Below, in pieces: positions 17,329-25,145 of a DNA stretch of 27,730 nucleotides. The notes beneath the pieces are model-generated. The model did not search any database. It saw only the letters and a program-made list of their open reading frames with translations, and was not told where the DNA came from. The number at the start of each line of letters is the position of its first letter. Positions within the stretch are counted from its first letter, which is position 1. The position numbers and the translations under genes are program-made. Source of the DNA: Salinisphaera sp. UBA1666 (GTDB lineage Bacteria > Pseudomonadota > Gammaproteobacteria > Nevskiales > Salinisphaeraceae); NCBI GenBank assembly GCA_002320455.1, contig DCKU01000073.1, positions 1 through 27,730 of the forward strand, read 5' to 3'.

Positions 17329-18409
17329 TGGAATGACCCCGCGTGCCGTGGCCGGTAGGCGCAGACGCCGATGTCGTCGCGCTCGGCTGCGCGGTTTCGC
17401 TCGTGTCGGCTTGCGACGGTGGCGTCCGGCCCGTCTCGTTCGACACGCGGGCTGTGGCGTTGCGACGCGCTCGCCAAGCCTGGAACGAGCCGGCGATGCC
17501 TTTCGGGAAGAAGATGACCAGCACTACCAGCAGCGGGCCGAACACGATCATTCGATACTCTTCCAGCGACTGCACGGCCTGGGTCAGCCACGTAATGATC
17601 AACGTCCCGATTACCGGACCCATCAGCGTGCCGATACCGCCGACCAGCAGGTAGGCGATCATGTCGAAGGTATGCATGAAGTTGCCGATGTCCGGACCGA
17701 TGAACCGCACCACACCGGAGTACAACCCGCCGGCCAGCGCGGCATAGACGGTCGAGATCACGAAGGCCAGAATCTTATTGCGCATCAGATTGATGCCCAG
17801 CGACTGCGCCAGATCGTCGCTGATACGGATCGCCCGGAACGTACGTCCGAGTAGCGAATTCGACAGCCGCCGCGTGAAGAATACGGCTGCGCAAAGACAC
17901 CCCAGCACCAGATAATAGAACGGCCGCGTCTGGGTGAAATCCACGACCCCGAAGCCGTCCGGAGGCGCGATGCTGATGATGCCTAGCGGGCCGTGGGTCA
18001 GCGCCTCCCACTTGTCGAGCAACATATAGATGATGAAACCCACACAGAGCGTAAAGATGGCGAAGTAGTGCTCTTTCAGCCGGAGCGAAACCGCGCCCAC
18101 GATCAAGCCGAACAGCGCTCCGAAAACACCGGCCATCGCGAATGCGGCCCAGAAGTTCCAGCCGTGATCGGCGGTGAGAATAGCCACCGCATAAGCGCCG
18201 ATAGCAAAGAAACCGCCGTGGGCCAGGTTCAACTGCCCGCAATAGCCGGTGATGATATTCAGACCGTACACCGCGATAGCCCAGACAAACGCCAGCGCCA
18301 TGACATAGACCTGATACTCATTGCCGGCGACGAACGGAAAACCGATCGCCAGCCCCAGGAGCACCAGCAGCGTGGCCGGATGGTTGAACGCGTTTAGGAC
18401 ACGAGTCAT
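17321..18409 (-). CDS. livM: HAAT-family ABC importer permease, LivM type
   Basis: This 362-residue membrane protein has about eight to ten hydrophobic segments and the LivM landmarks GYCGQLNLAHGGFFAIGAY and GGIGTLMGPVIG. After residue 310 a hydrophilic tail rich in T, S, A and P continues to the end; it is probably cytoplasmic and disordered, and is longer than in most relatives. The ATG overlaps the livH stop by one base (TAATG) and the tail-coding region overlaps the livG start. With LivH it forms the inner-membrane channel. Confidence 0.92.
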   Translation of the reverse strand: MTRVLNAFNHPATLLVLLGLAIGFPFVAGNEYQVYVMALAFVWAIAVYGLNIITGYCGQLNLAHGGFFAIGAYAVAILTADHGWNFWAAFAMAGVFGALFGLIVGAVSLRLKEHYFAIFTLCVGFIIYMLLDKWEALTHGPLGIISIAPPDGFGVVDFTQTRPFYYLVLGCLCAAVFFTRRLSNSLLGRTFRAIRISDDLAQSLGINLMRNKILAFVISTVYAALAGGLYSGVVRFIGPDIGNFMHTFDMIAYLLVGGIGTLMGPVIGTLIITWLTQAVQSLEEYRMIVFGPLLVVLVIFFPKGIAGSFQAWRARRNATARVSNETGRTPPSQADTSETAQPSATTSASAPTGHGTRGHSNA

Positions 18410-19272
18410 TAGCGCACCCCTTGCGAGAACAGGCCCGTGGGCTTGATCGAAAGAATCGCCACGAGCAACGCAAAGGCGATGATGTCCTTGTAGTCACCCG
18501 AGATATAAAAGCCGCCCAGCGCCTCGGCAAAGCCGATGATCAAGCCCCCCACGATGGCGCCGGGAATACTGCCCATGCCGCCCAGGATGATGATCACGAA
18601 AGCTTTCAAGAGCACCAGATGTCCCATCGCCGGATAGACCAGGTTGATCGGGGCGAACAGAGTCGAAGCCACAGCCGCCAGAGCGCCGGATATGGCAAAC
18701 GTCATCATCGCCACGCGGTTGGCGTTGATGCCCACGAGAAACGCCCCCTCACGGTTCTGTGCCATGGCGATGATGGTCGAGCCCGCGAGCGTTTTCTTTA
18801 GATATAGATGTAGCGCTCCCATCAGCGCGAAGGCTGCCACGATGATCAGCACGCGCTGGGCCGGCAACGTCAGCCCGGCGAAATAAAAGATGCTGCTGGA
18901 AGGGGCTTCCAAACGACGGAAGTCTGCACCCCAGTACATCTGCACCACGGCCTCGAAGAACAGCAACAGCCCGATGGCCGCAATCTTGTCGTGAATCGGC
19001 GGTGCGTGTCGCAACGGGTGGAAGACCAGTCGCTCACAGGCCACGGCCAGAGCCGCGACGATGATCGCGGCCGCAATCATGGCCAGCCAGTACGAGGCCC
19101 CCAGCTCGCCGGCTACGTAATAGGCAACGTACGCACCGATCATGTAGAGCGCGCCGTGGGCAAAATTAGGGACGTGCAAGATGCCGTAAACCAGGGTCAG
19201 CCCGAGCGCAACCAGACCGTAGATACTGCCGAGCGTCAGGCCGTTGAGCAGTTGCTGCAGAAGTGCATCCAT
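18409..19272 (-). CDS. livH: HAAT-family ABC importer permease, LivH type
   Basis: This 287-residue permease has LivH landmarks: LLNGLTLGSIYGLVALGLTL at the N-terminus, HVPNFAHGALYM, and LGGMGSIPGAIVGGLIIGF near the C-terminus, with about eight transmembrane segments. I prefer the ATG at 19272, which gives the usual MDALLQQLLNG start; 19314 would add 14 polar residues. It is the first gene of the minus-strand importer operon, opposite the short-chain dehydrogenase gene across a 457-base AT-rich regulatory gap. Confidence 0.92.
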   Translation of the reverse strand: MDALLQQLLNGLTLGSIYGLVALGLTLVYGILHVPNFAHGALYMIGAYVAYYVAGELGASYWLAMIAAAIIVAALAVACERLVFHPLRHAPPIHDKIAAIGLLLFFEAVVQMYWGADFRRLEAPSSSIFYFAGLTLPAQRVLIIVAAFALMGALHLYLKKTLAGSTIIAMAQNREGAFLVGINANRVAMMTFAISGALAAVASTLFAPINLVYPAMGHLVLLKAFVIIILGGMGSIPGAIVGGLIIGFAEALGGFYISGDYKDIIAFALLVAILSIKPTGLFSQGVR

Positions 19273-19426
19273 TCGGTCAAATCCCTCAACGTCAAGATCT
19301 ACGGATGAAAACACCGTCTATGGCGGCTTCGACCACAAAAAGCCTGCCTCATACAGCCTTTTCGACGACTTTGTATTGACTCGGAATTCAAACTGGCACG
19401 CGGCATAACCCCGGTCAATACGATTT

Positions 19427-19441
19427 TGAAATCGTGTTTCA
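19427..19441. promoter_or_regulatory. IclR-type operator 1 (liv side)
   Basis: TGAAATCGTGTTTCA matches the palindrome at 11 of 14 positions. Eight bases to its left is TTGACC on the minus strand, which could be the -35 of the liv operon. Confidence 0.5.
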
Positions 19442-19536
19442 CTTTTAAAAACGCATATTTTCCAAGTCGGTAAAATTCTAATAAAACATTGATTTATTTA
19501 TATAAATTGAAAAATATAAGCCTATGAAAGTGGCTT

Positions 19537-19551
19537 TGAAACGCCGTTTCG
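19537..19551. promoter_or_regulatory. IclR-type operator 2 (middle)
   Basis: TGAAACGCCGTTTCG matches at 13 of 14 positions, and the symmetry extends outwards (TTGAAAC to GTTTCGAA). It lies midway between the two promoter-proximal sites, as expected for a bridging or looping site. Confidence 0.55.
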
Positions 19552-19650
19552 AAAACATTTACAAGTCGGTAGAGCGTGAATCGTCCGACCAAAGGATAAT
19601 CTCAACGCTTACGTATTAGACGAATAGTTAACAGGCTCTTATTTTAAAAC

Positions 19651-19665
19651 TGAAACGTCGTTTCA
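19651..19665. promoter_or_regulatory. IclR-type operator 3 (perfect palindrome)
   Basis: TGAAACGTCGTTTCA is perfectly symmetrical about its central base and ends six bases before the -35 hexamer of the plus-strand promoter. That placement suits an activator or a repressor that shares the face of RNA polymerase. It strongly resembles operators of KdgR and other IclR-family proteins. Confidence 0.6.
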
Positions 19666-19671
19666 TTTTTA

Positions 19672-19699
19672 TTGACGGCGTAGGTACCCCAGGTAGAAT
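19672..19699 (+). promoter_or_regulatory. Sigma70 promoter of the SDR-ETF operon
   Basis: TTGACG (19672-19677) and TAGAAT (19694-19699) are separated by 16 bases. Both hexamers match consensus at 5 of 6 positions. The predicted start is near 19706, about 24 bases before the short-chain dehydrogenase ATG. Confidence 0.65.
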
Positions 19700-19729
19700 C
19701 AAGCCATCGAACTCATCCGGTAGGTCGCT

Positions 19730-20512
19730 ATGGCCGACTTCGACAACCAGCTGGCAATTGTCACCGGTGCCGCGGGCAGCATCGGGGCTGCGACGGCCCG
19801 TCGGCTGGTGGACAGCGGCGCCAAGGTGGTTCTGGTGGACTGCCGGGCAGAGGAGCTGGCGCGGATATCTCAAGAGTTGGGGGCAAGAACCCGCTATCAC
19901 GCCCTGGACGTGTCTGATATGGCCAGCGTGGACGCGACAATATCGACGATCGTTGCCGAGCACGGTCGGATTGACGTGTTGTGTAACAACGCCGGCACCG
20001 CGGGTGCCGACTACAGCCCGATCATCGAAAACGACCTGCAAGGCTGGCAGCGGCTGATGTCGGTCAACCTCATGGGCACGGTGGCGTTTACCCGCTACGC
20101 TGGTGCCGTGATGGCGCGGGCAAAGCAGGGTGCGATCGTCAATACGGCCTCGGTGGCCGGTATCCGCAGCGGCGCCGGCGGCAACGCCTACAGCGCGTCA
20201 AAGGCAGCGATCATCAACCTGACCCAGACCAGCGCCTGTGACCTGGGCGCCTACAATGTGCGCGTGAACGCGGTCTGCCCCGGCCTGATCCGCACGAATA
20301 TGACCCAGCGCGTGTTCGATGACGCAGCCGCCCGCGGCAAAAGCCATAAACTGGGTAGCCGCTGTGAGCTGCGTCGACCGGGCGAGCCGGATGAAATCGC
20401 CGCGGCGGTTTGTTTTTTGGCAAGTTCACAGGCCTCATTCATCACCGGACAGGCGCTGGCCGTAGACGGCGGCAACACGGCTTCGCTGAACATGCCGGGT
20501 ATGAAGGTGTAG
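19730..20512 (+). CDS. Short-chain dehydrogenase/reductase (classical SDR)
   Basis: This 260-residue SDR has TGAAGSIG (12-19), an aspartate after the second strand in VLVDCRA that favours NAD(H), NNAG (86-89), the catalytic serine in NTASVAG, and Y154/K158 in YSASK. The C-terminal half carries NVRVNAVCPGLIRTNM and ITGQALAVDGG. It is the first gene of the plus-strand operon, directly behind the best promoter in the window. NAD preference suggests oxidation of a hydroxyl, for example a secondary alcohol or 3-hydroxyacyl intermediate, complementary to the NADP-type SDR at 8.7-9.5 kb. The substrate is not visible. Confidence 0.88.
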   Translation: MADFDNQLAIVTGAAGSIGAATARRLVDSGAKVVLVDCRAEELARISQELGARTRYHALDVSDMASVDATISTIVAEHGRIDVLCNNAGTAGADYSPIIENDLQGWQRLMSVNLMGTVAFTRYAGAVMARAKQGAIVNTASVAGIRSGAGGNAYSASKAAIINLTQTSACDLGAYNVRVNAVCPGLIRTNMTQRVFDDAAARGKSHKLGSRCELRRPGEPDEIAAAVCFLASSQASFITGQALAVDGGNTASLNMPGMKV

Positions 20513-20527
20513 CTGCCAGAGTTCATC

Positions 20528-20549
20528 GATCGCGAGCAGGCTCGCGATC
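20528..20549 (+). other. Intercistronic hairpin between SDR and ETF-QO genes
   Basis: A perfect 10-base-pair stem (GATCGCGAGC / GCTCGCGATC) with a two-base gap at the centre lies 16 bases after the SDR stop. No T-run follows, so it is not a standard terminator. It may set mRNA stability or the ratio of upstream to downstream expression. Confidence 0.55.
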
Positions 20550-20570
20550 TGTCGATAGAGACGTGACGCT

Positions 20571-22196
20571 ATGAGCGATATCGAACGCGATGTGATGACC
20601 TACGACGTGATCGTCGTCGGCGCCGGGCCGGCCGGCCTGGCCGCGGCCATGCGTGCCAAGCAGAACGCGCCGGATAAAGACGTGTGCGTGCTGGAAAAAG
20701 CCTCGGAAGTCGGCGCTCAGAACCTGGCCGGCGCGGTCATCGAAACCGGCCCGCTGGACACCCTTATTCCCAACTGGCGCGACGACCCGCCGGATATCTG
20801 CGTGGACGTGACCGGCGACGAGTTCTGGATGCTCAAGGCCGACGGTGCCACGCGACTGCCTACGCCGCCGCAGCAGAACAACCATGGCAACGTGGTGGTC
20901 TCCATCGCCAACATGATGGCCTGGCTCGCCCCCAAGGCCGAGGCACTGGGCGTAGAGATCTATCCGGGCTTTTCAGCCGCCGAAGCGCTGTTCGACGAGG
21001 CCGGCGCGGTCAAGGGCGTGCGTACCCCGGATATGGGCGTTGCGCGCGACGGCAGCCTGAAAGGCACCTACGAGCCGGGTATCGAGATCCACGCGCCGGT
21101 GACCCTCTTTGCCGAAGGCTGTCGCGGTCACTGCACCAAGCAGTTGGTCAAGCGCTTCGAGCTCGACGCCGACTGTGACCCGCAAACGTATGCCATCGGC
21201 CTGAAAGAGCTATGGAAAGTGCCGCCCGGGCGTAGTCAGCCGGGCCTGGTGCAACACACCATCGGCTGGCCGCTGGAAAACGATATCTACGGCGGCAGCT
21301 TCATCTATCACCTCACCGAAGACCGCATCGCGCTGGGTTTCGTGGTGGGCCTGGACTATACCGACCCGCGATTCGAGCCCTTCGAGGCGTTCCAGCAGTG
21401 GAAGCACCACCCCAAGATTCGGGCGCTGATCGAGAACGGTGAGATCATCTCGGCCGGCGCGCGGGCCCTCGTCGAGGGCGGCTGGCAGTCACTGCCCAAG
21501 CTAGAAATGCCCGGCGCGCTGATCGTGGGCGACGCCGGCGGCACGCTCAACGTGCCCAAAATCAAGGGCATCCATACGGCAATGGCCAGCGGCATTCTGG
21601 CGGCCGATCATCTCCATGAGTCGGGGGCCATCGACGGCTTCGACGCGGCCCTGCGGGCCTCGGCGGTCGGCGCCGAGCTCAAGAAGGTGCGCAATATCCG
21701 CCCCGGTTTTCTGCGCGGCAAGTGGGCCGGCCTGGTCAACGCTGCCTGGGAAACCATTACTGCCGGGCGCTCGCCCTGGACGTTGCATAATCACGCCGAC
21801 TGGCAGGCCACGGCCAAGCTGGCCGCGGTCGAGAATCAGCCCACGCCCGGCGAAGCCAACGGCTGGCAGGCCAGTCGTGATCTGGCACCGAGAGATCGCC
21901 TGGCCTCGGTGTATTTCGCCCAGACCGAACACGACGAAAACCAGCCCGTGCACCTGCAGATTCTAGAGCCGGATATCTGTGTTTCGCGTTGTACCCAGGA
22001 ATACGGTAATCCCTGTACCCGCTTCTGTCCGGCTAACGTGTATGAAATGGTCGAAAACGACGCCGGCGACGCCGAACTGCGGATCAACGCCGCCAACTGC
22101 GTGCACTGCAAAACCTGCGACATCAAAGATCCCTACCAGATCATCAACTGGGTCACGCCGGAAGGCGGGTCCGGGCCCAACTACACGAATCTCTAG
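20571..22196 (+). CDS. Electron transfer flavoprotein-ubiquinone oxidoreductase (ETF-QO)
   Basis: This 541-residue membrane-associated flavoprotein has the FAD-binding motif VVGAGPAGLAAAM (15-27), and LVGGGWQSLPKLEMPG-like and GDAGGTLNVPKIKG blocks in the middle. A C-terminal 4Fe-4S domain follows, with NPCTRFCPANVYE and then CVHCKTCDIKDP (cysteines 510, 513 and 516) before the family ending PEGGSGPNYTNL. It takes electrons from reduced ETF and passes them to ubiquinone. Length and all iron-sulfur cysteines are normal. It precedes etfB and etfA, giving the cluster a private electron route for its three acyl-CoA dehydrogenases. An alternative start at residue 9 is possible. Confidence 0.95.
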   Translation: MSDIERDVMTYDVIVVGAGPAGLAAAMRAKQNAPDKDVCVLEKASEVGAQNLAGAVIETGPLDTLIPNWRDDPPDICVDVTGDEFWMLKADGATRLPTPPQQNNHGNVVVSIANMMAWLAPKAEALGVEIYPGFSAAEALFDEAGAVKGVRTPDMGVARDGSLKGTYEPGIEIHAPVTLFAEGCRGHCTKQLVKRFELDADCDPQTYAIGLKELWKVPPGRSQPGLVQHTIGWPLENDIYGGSFIYHLTEDRIALGFVVGLDYTDPRFEPFEAFQQWKHHPKIRALIENGEIISAGARALVEGGWQSLPKLEMPGALIVGDAGGTLNVPKIKGIHTAMASGILAADHLHESGAIDGFDAALRASAVGAELKKVRNIRPGFLRGKWAGLVNAAWETITAGRSPWTLHNHADWQATAKLAAVENQPTPGEANGWQASRDLAPRDRLASVYFAQTEHDENQPVHLQILEPDICVSRCTQEYGNPCTRFCPANVYEMVENDAGDAELRINAANCVHCKTCDIKDPYQIINWVTPEGGSGPNYTNL

Positions 22197-22255
22197 CTAG
22201 CCCACTTTCATGGCCGACTTTCCGGGCCGAATTTAAAAGCGGAGTATCGCCACTC

Positions 22256-23002
22256 ATGAAAATACTGGTCAGCGTCAAACGGGCGATCGACTACAACGTC
22301 CGCATACAGATTGCCCCCGACGGCTCGGGCGTGGTCAAGAACGGCGTCAAGCACAGCATGAATCCCTTTGACGAGATCGCCGTGGAACAGGCGATCCGCT
22401 GGAAGGAAGACGGTACCGCCACTGAGGTGGTGGCTGTTGCCATCGGCGACGATACGGTCGCCGAACAGCTGCGCACCGCCCTGGCCTTCGGCTGTGACCG
22501 GGCCATCCACGTCAAGACCGACGACGACGTCCAGCCGCTGACGGCGGCCCGCGTATTCCAGGCGTTGGCCGAGCGTGAGAGCCCGGATCTGTTTTTGATG
22601 GGCAAACAGGCCATCGACGACGACGCTAACCAGACCGGACAGATGACCGCGGCCAAGCTGGGCTGGCCGCAGGCCACCTTCGCCTCCAAAATCGAGCTGG
22701 GCGACGGCCGAGCCACGGTCACCCGCGAGGTCGATGCCGGCCTGGAGACTTTGTCGGTGGATCTGCCGGCGGTGGTGACCGTGGATCTGCGCCTGAACGA
22801 GCCGCGTTACCTCAAGCTGCCCAACATCATGAAGGCCAAGAAGAAGCCTATCGAGGACATGGCCTTCGACGAGCTGGGCGTTGCCGCCGCCGCGCCCATC
22901 GAAACCGTGACGACAAAGGCCCCGCCCAAGCGCGGCGGCGGCGTCATGGTCGACACCGTGGATGAACTGGTCGCCAAGCTGAAAGAAAAGAGCCTGATAT
23001 GA
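22256..23002 (+). CDS. etfB: Electron transfer flavoprotein beta subunit
   Basis: This 248-residue ETF beta subunit begins MKILVSVKRAIDYNVRI and contains the signature MNPFDEIAVEQAIRWKE, GKQAIDDDANQTGQM and LPAVVTVDLRLNEPRYLKLPNI (truncated here to the recognisable pieces). It binds AMP and, with the alpha subunit, the FAD that accepts electrons from acyl-CoA dehydrogenases. The stop overlaps the etfA start (ATGA). It lies 59 bases after the ETF-QO gene. Confidence 0.96.
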   Translation: MKILVSVKRAIDYNVRIQIAPDGSGVVKNGVKHSMNPFDEIAVEQAIRWKEDGTATEVVAVAIGDDTVAEQLRTALAFGCDRAIHVKTDDDVQPLTAARVFQALAERESPDLFLMGKQAIDDDANQTGQMTAAKLGWPQATFASKIELGDGRATVTREVDAGLETLSVDLPAVVTVDLRLNEPRYLKLPNIMKAKKKPIEDMAFDELGVAAAAPIETVTTKAPPKRGGGVMVDTVDELVAKLKEKSLI

Positions 23003-23946
23003 GCCACAAGATTCTTGTCATCGCCGATCATCACGACGGCCAACTTCTGGACGCCACCGGGCGTGCGGTGACCTGCGCCGGCCAGCTGGGCGCCGACATC
23101 GACGTGCTCGTGCTGGCCCACGACGGCCAGGCCATTGCCGACGCCGCGGCTCGGTTGGCCGGGGTGGCCAGGGTGCATCTCGTCGACAACCCCGCCAACG
23201 AACACCCCATGGCGGCCACACTGGCTCCGCAGATCGTGGCGTTCGCAGCCGACGGCGGATATAGCCACGTACTGGGCCCCAACACCACCTTCGGCAAAGA
23301 CTTGATGCCCCGCGTGGCCGCACTGGCCGACGTGCCCATGGTCACCGACGTTATGGCCGTACACGGGCCGTACGAGTTCGACCGGCCTATCTATGCCGGC
23401 AACGCTATTACGACCGTGCGCGCGCCCGAGGGCCAGCTGCTCGTGGCCTCGGTGCGCTGTGCGTCATACATCGCCGCAGCCGCCAACGGCCATGCCAGCG
23501 TCGCCCCGGCGACGACCGAGGCCGAGCTGCCCGACCATACTCGGTTCGTGAGCCTGGAACACGCCGAAAGCGACCGGCCCGACCTGCAGACCGCGTCCAA
23601 GGTCATCTCCGGCGGCCGCGGTGTCGGCAGCGAAGAGAACTTCCGTATCGTCTACGACTTCGCCGACAAAATCGGCGCAGCCGTCGGCGCTTCGCGCGCC
23701 GCGGTCGATGCCGGCTATGTGCCCAACGACATGCAGGTCGGCCAAACCGGCAAGATCATCTCGCCCGAGCTGTATATGTGTTTCGGCATCTCCGGCGCCA
23801 TCCAGCATCTGGCCGGGATCAAGGACGCCGGCACCATCGTGGCCATCAACAAGGACCCGGAAGCGCCGATCTTCGAAATCGCAGATATCGGTCTCGTGGG
23901 CGATCTGTTCGAGATCATCCCGGCGCTCGATGCCGCGGTAAGCTAG
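22999..23946 (+). CDS. etfA: Electron transfer flavoprotein alpha subunit
   Basis: This 315-residue ETF alpha subunit has the C-terminal FAD domain intact: SGGRGVGSEENFRIV, VGASRAAVDAGY, QVGQTGKIISPELYMCFGIS (the signature) and AIQHLAGIKDAGTIVAINKD. The N-terminal domain begins with ILVIADHHDGQL and is typical. It partners EtfB to relay electrons from the acyl-CoA dehydrogenases encoded on the minus strand to ETF-QO. The gene overlaps etfB by four bases and is followed after four bases by the maoC-like gene. Confidence 0.96.
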   Translation: MSHKILVIADHHDGQLLDATGRAVTCAGQLGADIDVLVLAHDGQAIADAAARLAGVARVHLVDNPANEHPMAATLAPQIVAFAADGGYSHVLGPNTTFGKDLMPRVAALADVPMVTDVMAVHGPYEFDRPIYAGNAITTVRAPEGQLLVASVRCASYIAAAANGHASVAPATTEAELPDHTRFVSLEHAESDRPDLQTASKVISGGRGVGSEENFRIVYDFADKIGAAVGASRAAVDAGYVPNDMQVGQTGKIISPELYMCFGISGAIQHLAGIKDAGTIVAINKDPEAPIFEIADIGLVGDLFEIIPALDAAVS

Positions 23947-23950
23947 TCCA

Positions 23951-24415
23951 GTGGCGCCCACCGCGTTCGAAAACGTGGCCGCCCTGGCCGAGCATATCGG
24001 CCAGGCTCTGGGCCACAGCGACTGGCTGAGCGTCGACCAGGCCCGCGTCACGGCGTTTGCCGAGGCCACCGAGGATCGACAATGGATCCACGTCGATGCC
24101 GCGCGCGCAGCGGCCGAGTCGCCCTTCGGCGCGCCGGTGGCCCACGGCTTTCTCACGCTGTCGCTGTTGCCATATCTCACGGCCGAGGTTTTCGACGTGG
24201 CGGGCGTGACCACCCGCGTGAACTACGGGCTGGACCGGCTACGCTTCATCGCCCCCGTGGTCGTGGGCTCGCGTATCCGCGCCGGCGTTACGCTCTCGGG
24301 CATCGACGATCGCGGCGACGGGCGACACCTTGTGCGCACGGCCGTGACCGTCGAGATCGAAGGCTCGGACAAGCTGGCGCTGCTGGCCGATAGCTTGACG
24401 TTGTATATCGAATGA
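23951..24415 (+). CDS. MaoC-family (R)-type enoyl-CoA hydratase, GTG start
   Basis: This 154-residue single hotdog-fold protein has the hydratase motif AEATEDRQWIHVDAARA followed by PVAHGFLTLSLLP, matching the MaoC/NodN-like group. It likely hydrates an enoyl-CoA, giving the opposite hydroxyl stereochemistry to the FadB-like enzyme, or acts on a substrate the latter cannot handle. The only suitable start is GTG at 23951, four bases after the etfA stop, which indicates tight translational coupling. It is the last gene before a long repeat-rich gap. Confidence 0.87.
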   Translation: MAPTAFENVAALAEHIGQALGHSDWLSVDQARVTAFAEATEDRQWIHVDAARAAAESPFGAPVAHGFLTLSLLPYLTAEVFDVAGVTTRVNYGLDRLRFIAPVVVGSRIRAGVTLSGIDDRGDGRHLVRTAVTVEIEGSDKLALLADSLTLYIE

Positions 24416-24492
24416 GTAGTCGAGGGTTTGGTGCCGCGGTTGTTGGGCGTTTGAACTTTAAAAGCCCCGAACGCTCACGCGGCATTCTGAGC

Positions 24493-25072
24493 GCCGGTTT
24501 CGCGCTGCTGCGCGAGTCTCTTCTTTTGCTTGTCCAAAAGAAGAAACCAAGAAAAAGACACCCATCCTCGGCGCCGGCTTCGCCGGTGCACTCCGATGCT
24601 CACGTCGAGGCGATGCGGTCAGGAACTCGCGCGGCTTTGGCCGCACTCAGACATGCTGACCGCACCGGCGCAGTGCGCCGGACACGCCTCGACGCTGCGC
24701 GTCTCCGTCGCCTCACAATGGGATCGGAATACAGCGCGGGCCTAATGTTCAGCTTGCGTCGAATAAAAGTCTTGCGGGGCTTTTGGCCTAAGCCGACCCA
24801 AGCACTCCCAAACTGCCGCACGGTGTCTGTATTCGGGTGCCCTTCAGGGCCGGCGCAGACGCTCGGGGCGAGTGGGTGCCCGGCGCACGGCGCCGGCACG
24901 GCCAGCATGTCTGAGCGCGGCCAAAGCCGCGCGAGTTTCTGGCCGTGTCCCAGTCGGCCCGGGCGGCTACGCGAACCCGCGAAGCGGGCGGACATGCAGG
25001 GTGTCCTTTCCTTTGGTTACTTTCGTTTGGACAAGCAAACGAAAGTGACTCGCACAGCAGTGCGAAACCGGC
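24493..25072. repeat. Large imperfect inverted repeat containing the right copy of the dispersed repeat
   Basis: Left arm 24493 to about 24571 is the inverted counterpart of about 24999-25072. An inner pair, about 24615-24680 and 24885-24949, is also inverted and shares a GCGCGGCTTTGGCCGC-like core. The middle (about 24690-24880) is less symmetrical. Hairpins sit at the mirrored positions 24520-24543 (9-bp stem, loop CTTGTC) and 25016-25049 (14-bp stem with one G-T pair, loop GACAAG). The right arm is the same sequence found at 1-129 and 404-472. Such elements are dispersed and often misread as short proteins. Confidence 0.75.
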
Positions 25073-25084
25073 ATTAAAACCATT

Positions 25085-25099
25085 CTAAAAAGCGTTTCA
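25085..25099. promoter_or_regulatory. Candidate IclR-type operator before the thiolase gene
   Basis: CTAAAAAGCGTTTCA keeps one perfect half-site (CGTTTCA) and matches the palindrome at 10 of 14 positions. It begins just beyond the repeat arm and lies 46 bases before the thiolase ATG. The left copy of the repeat has a diverged sequence at this point. This is the weakest of the proposed sites. Confidence 0.35.
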
Positions 25100-25145
25100 C
25101 CGGCAGTACTTAAAAGCCCGTCAAAACCTTCGGAGGAGATAAAAA

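Larger units (their letters stand above)
19273..19729. promoter_or_regulatory. Divergent regulatory region with three IclR-type palindromes
   Basis: This 457-base gap separates livH and the plus-strand short-chain dehydrogenase. It is much richer in A+T than the rest of the window, most of all at 19440-19520. No gene is seen. It contains three copies of a 15-base palindrome centred at 19434, 19544 and 19658, spaced 110 and 114 bases apart. A good sigma70 promoter faces right at 19672-19699, and a TTGACC hexamer faces left at 19413-19418 without a clear -10. Confidence 0.7.
24416..25145. other. Repeat-filled intergenic region before the thiolase gene
   Basis: This 730-base gap has no convincing gene. 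Most of it (24493-25072) is a composite inverted repeat. The remainder holds the end of the maoC-like transcript and, at 25085-25145, the thiolase leader with a candidate operator and the ribosome-binding site GGAGGAG. An open frame at 24412-25077 reads straight through both repeat arms and is not credible as a protein. Confidence 0.7.

Noticed and set aside
24412..25077. 221-residue open frame in the intergenic repeat
   Set aside because: It is read straight through both arms of the inverted repeat; such frames from this repeat type are commonly mis-annotated as hypothetical proteins.
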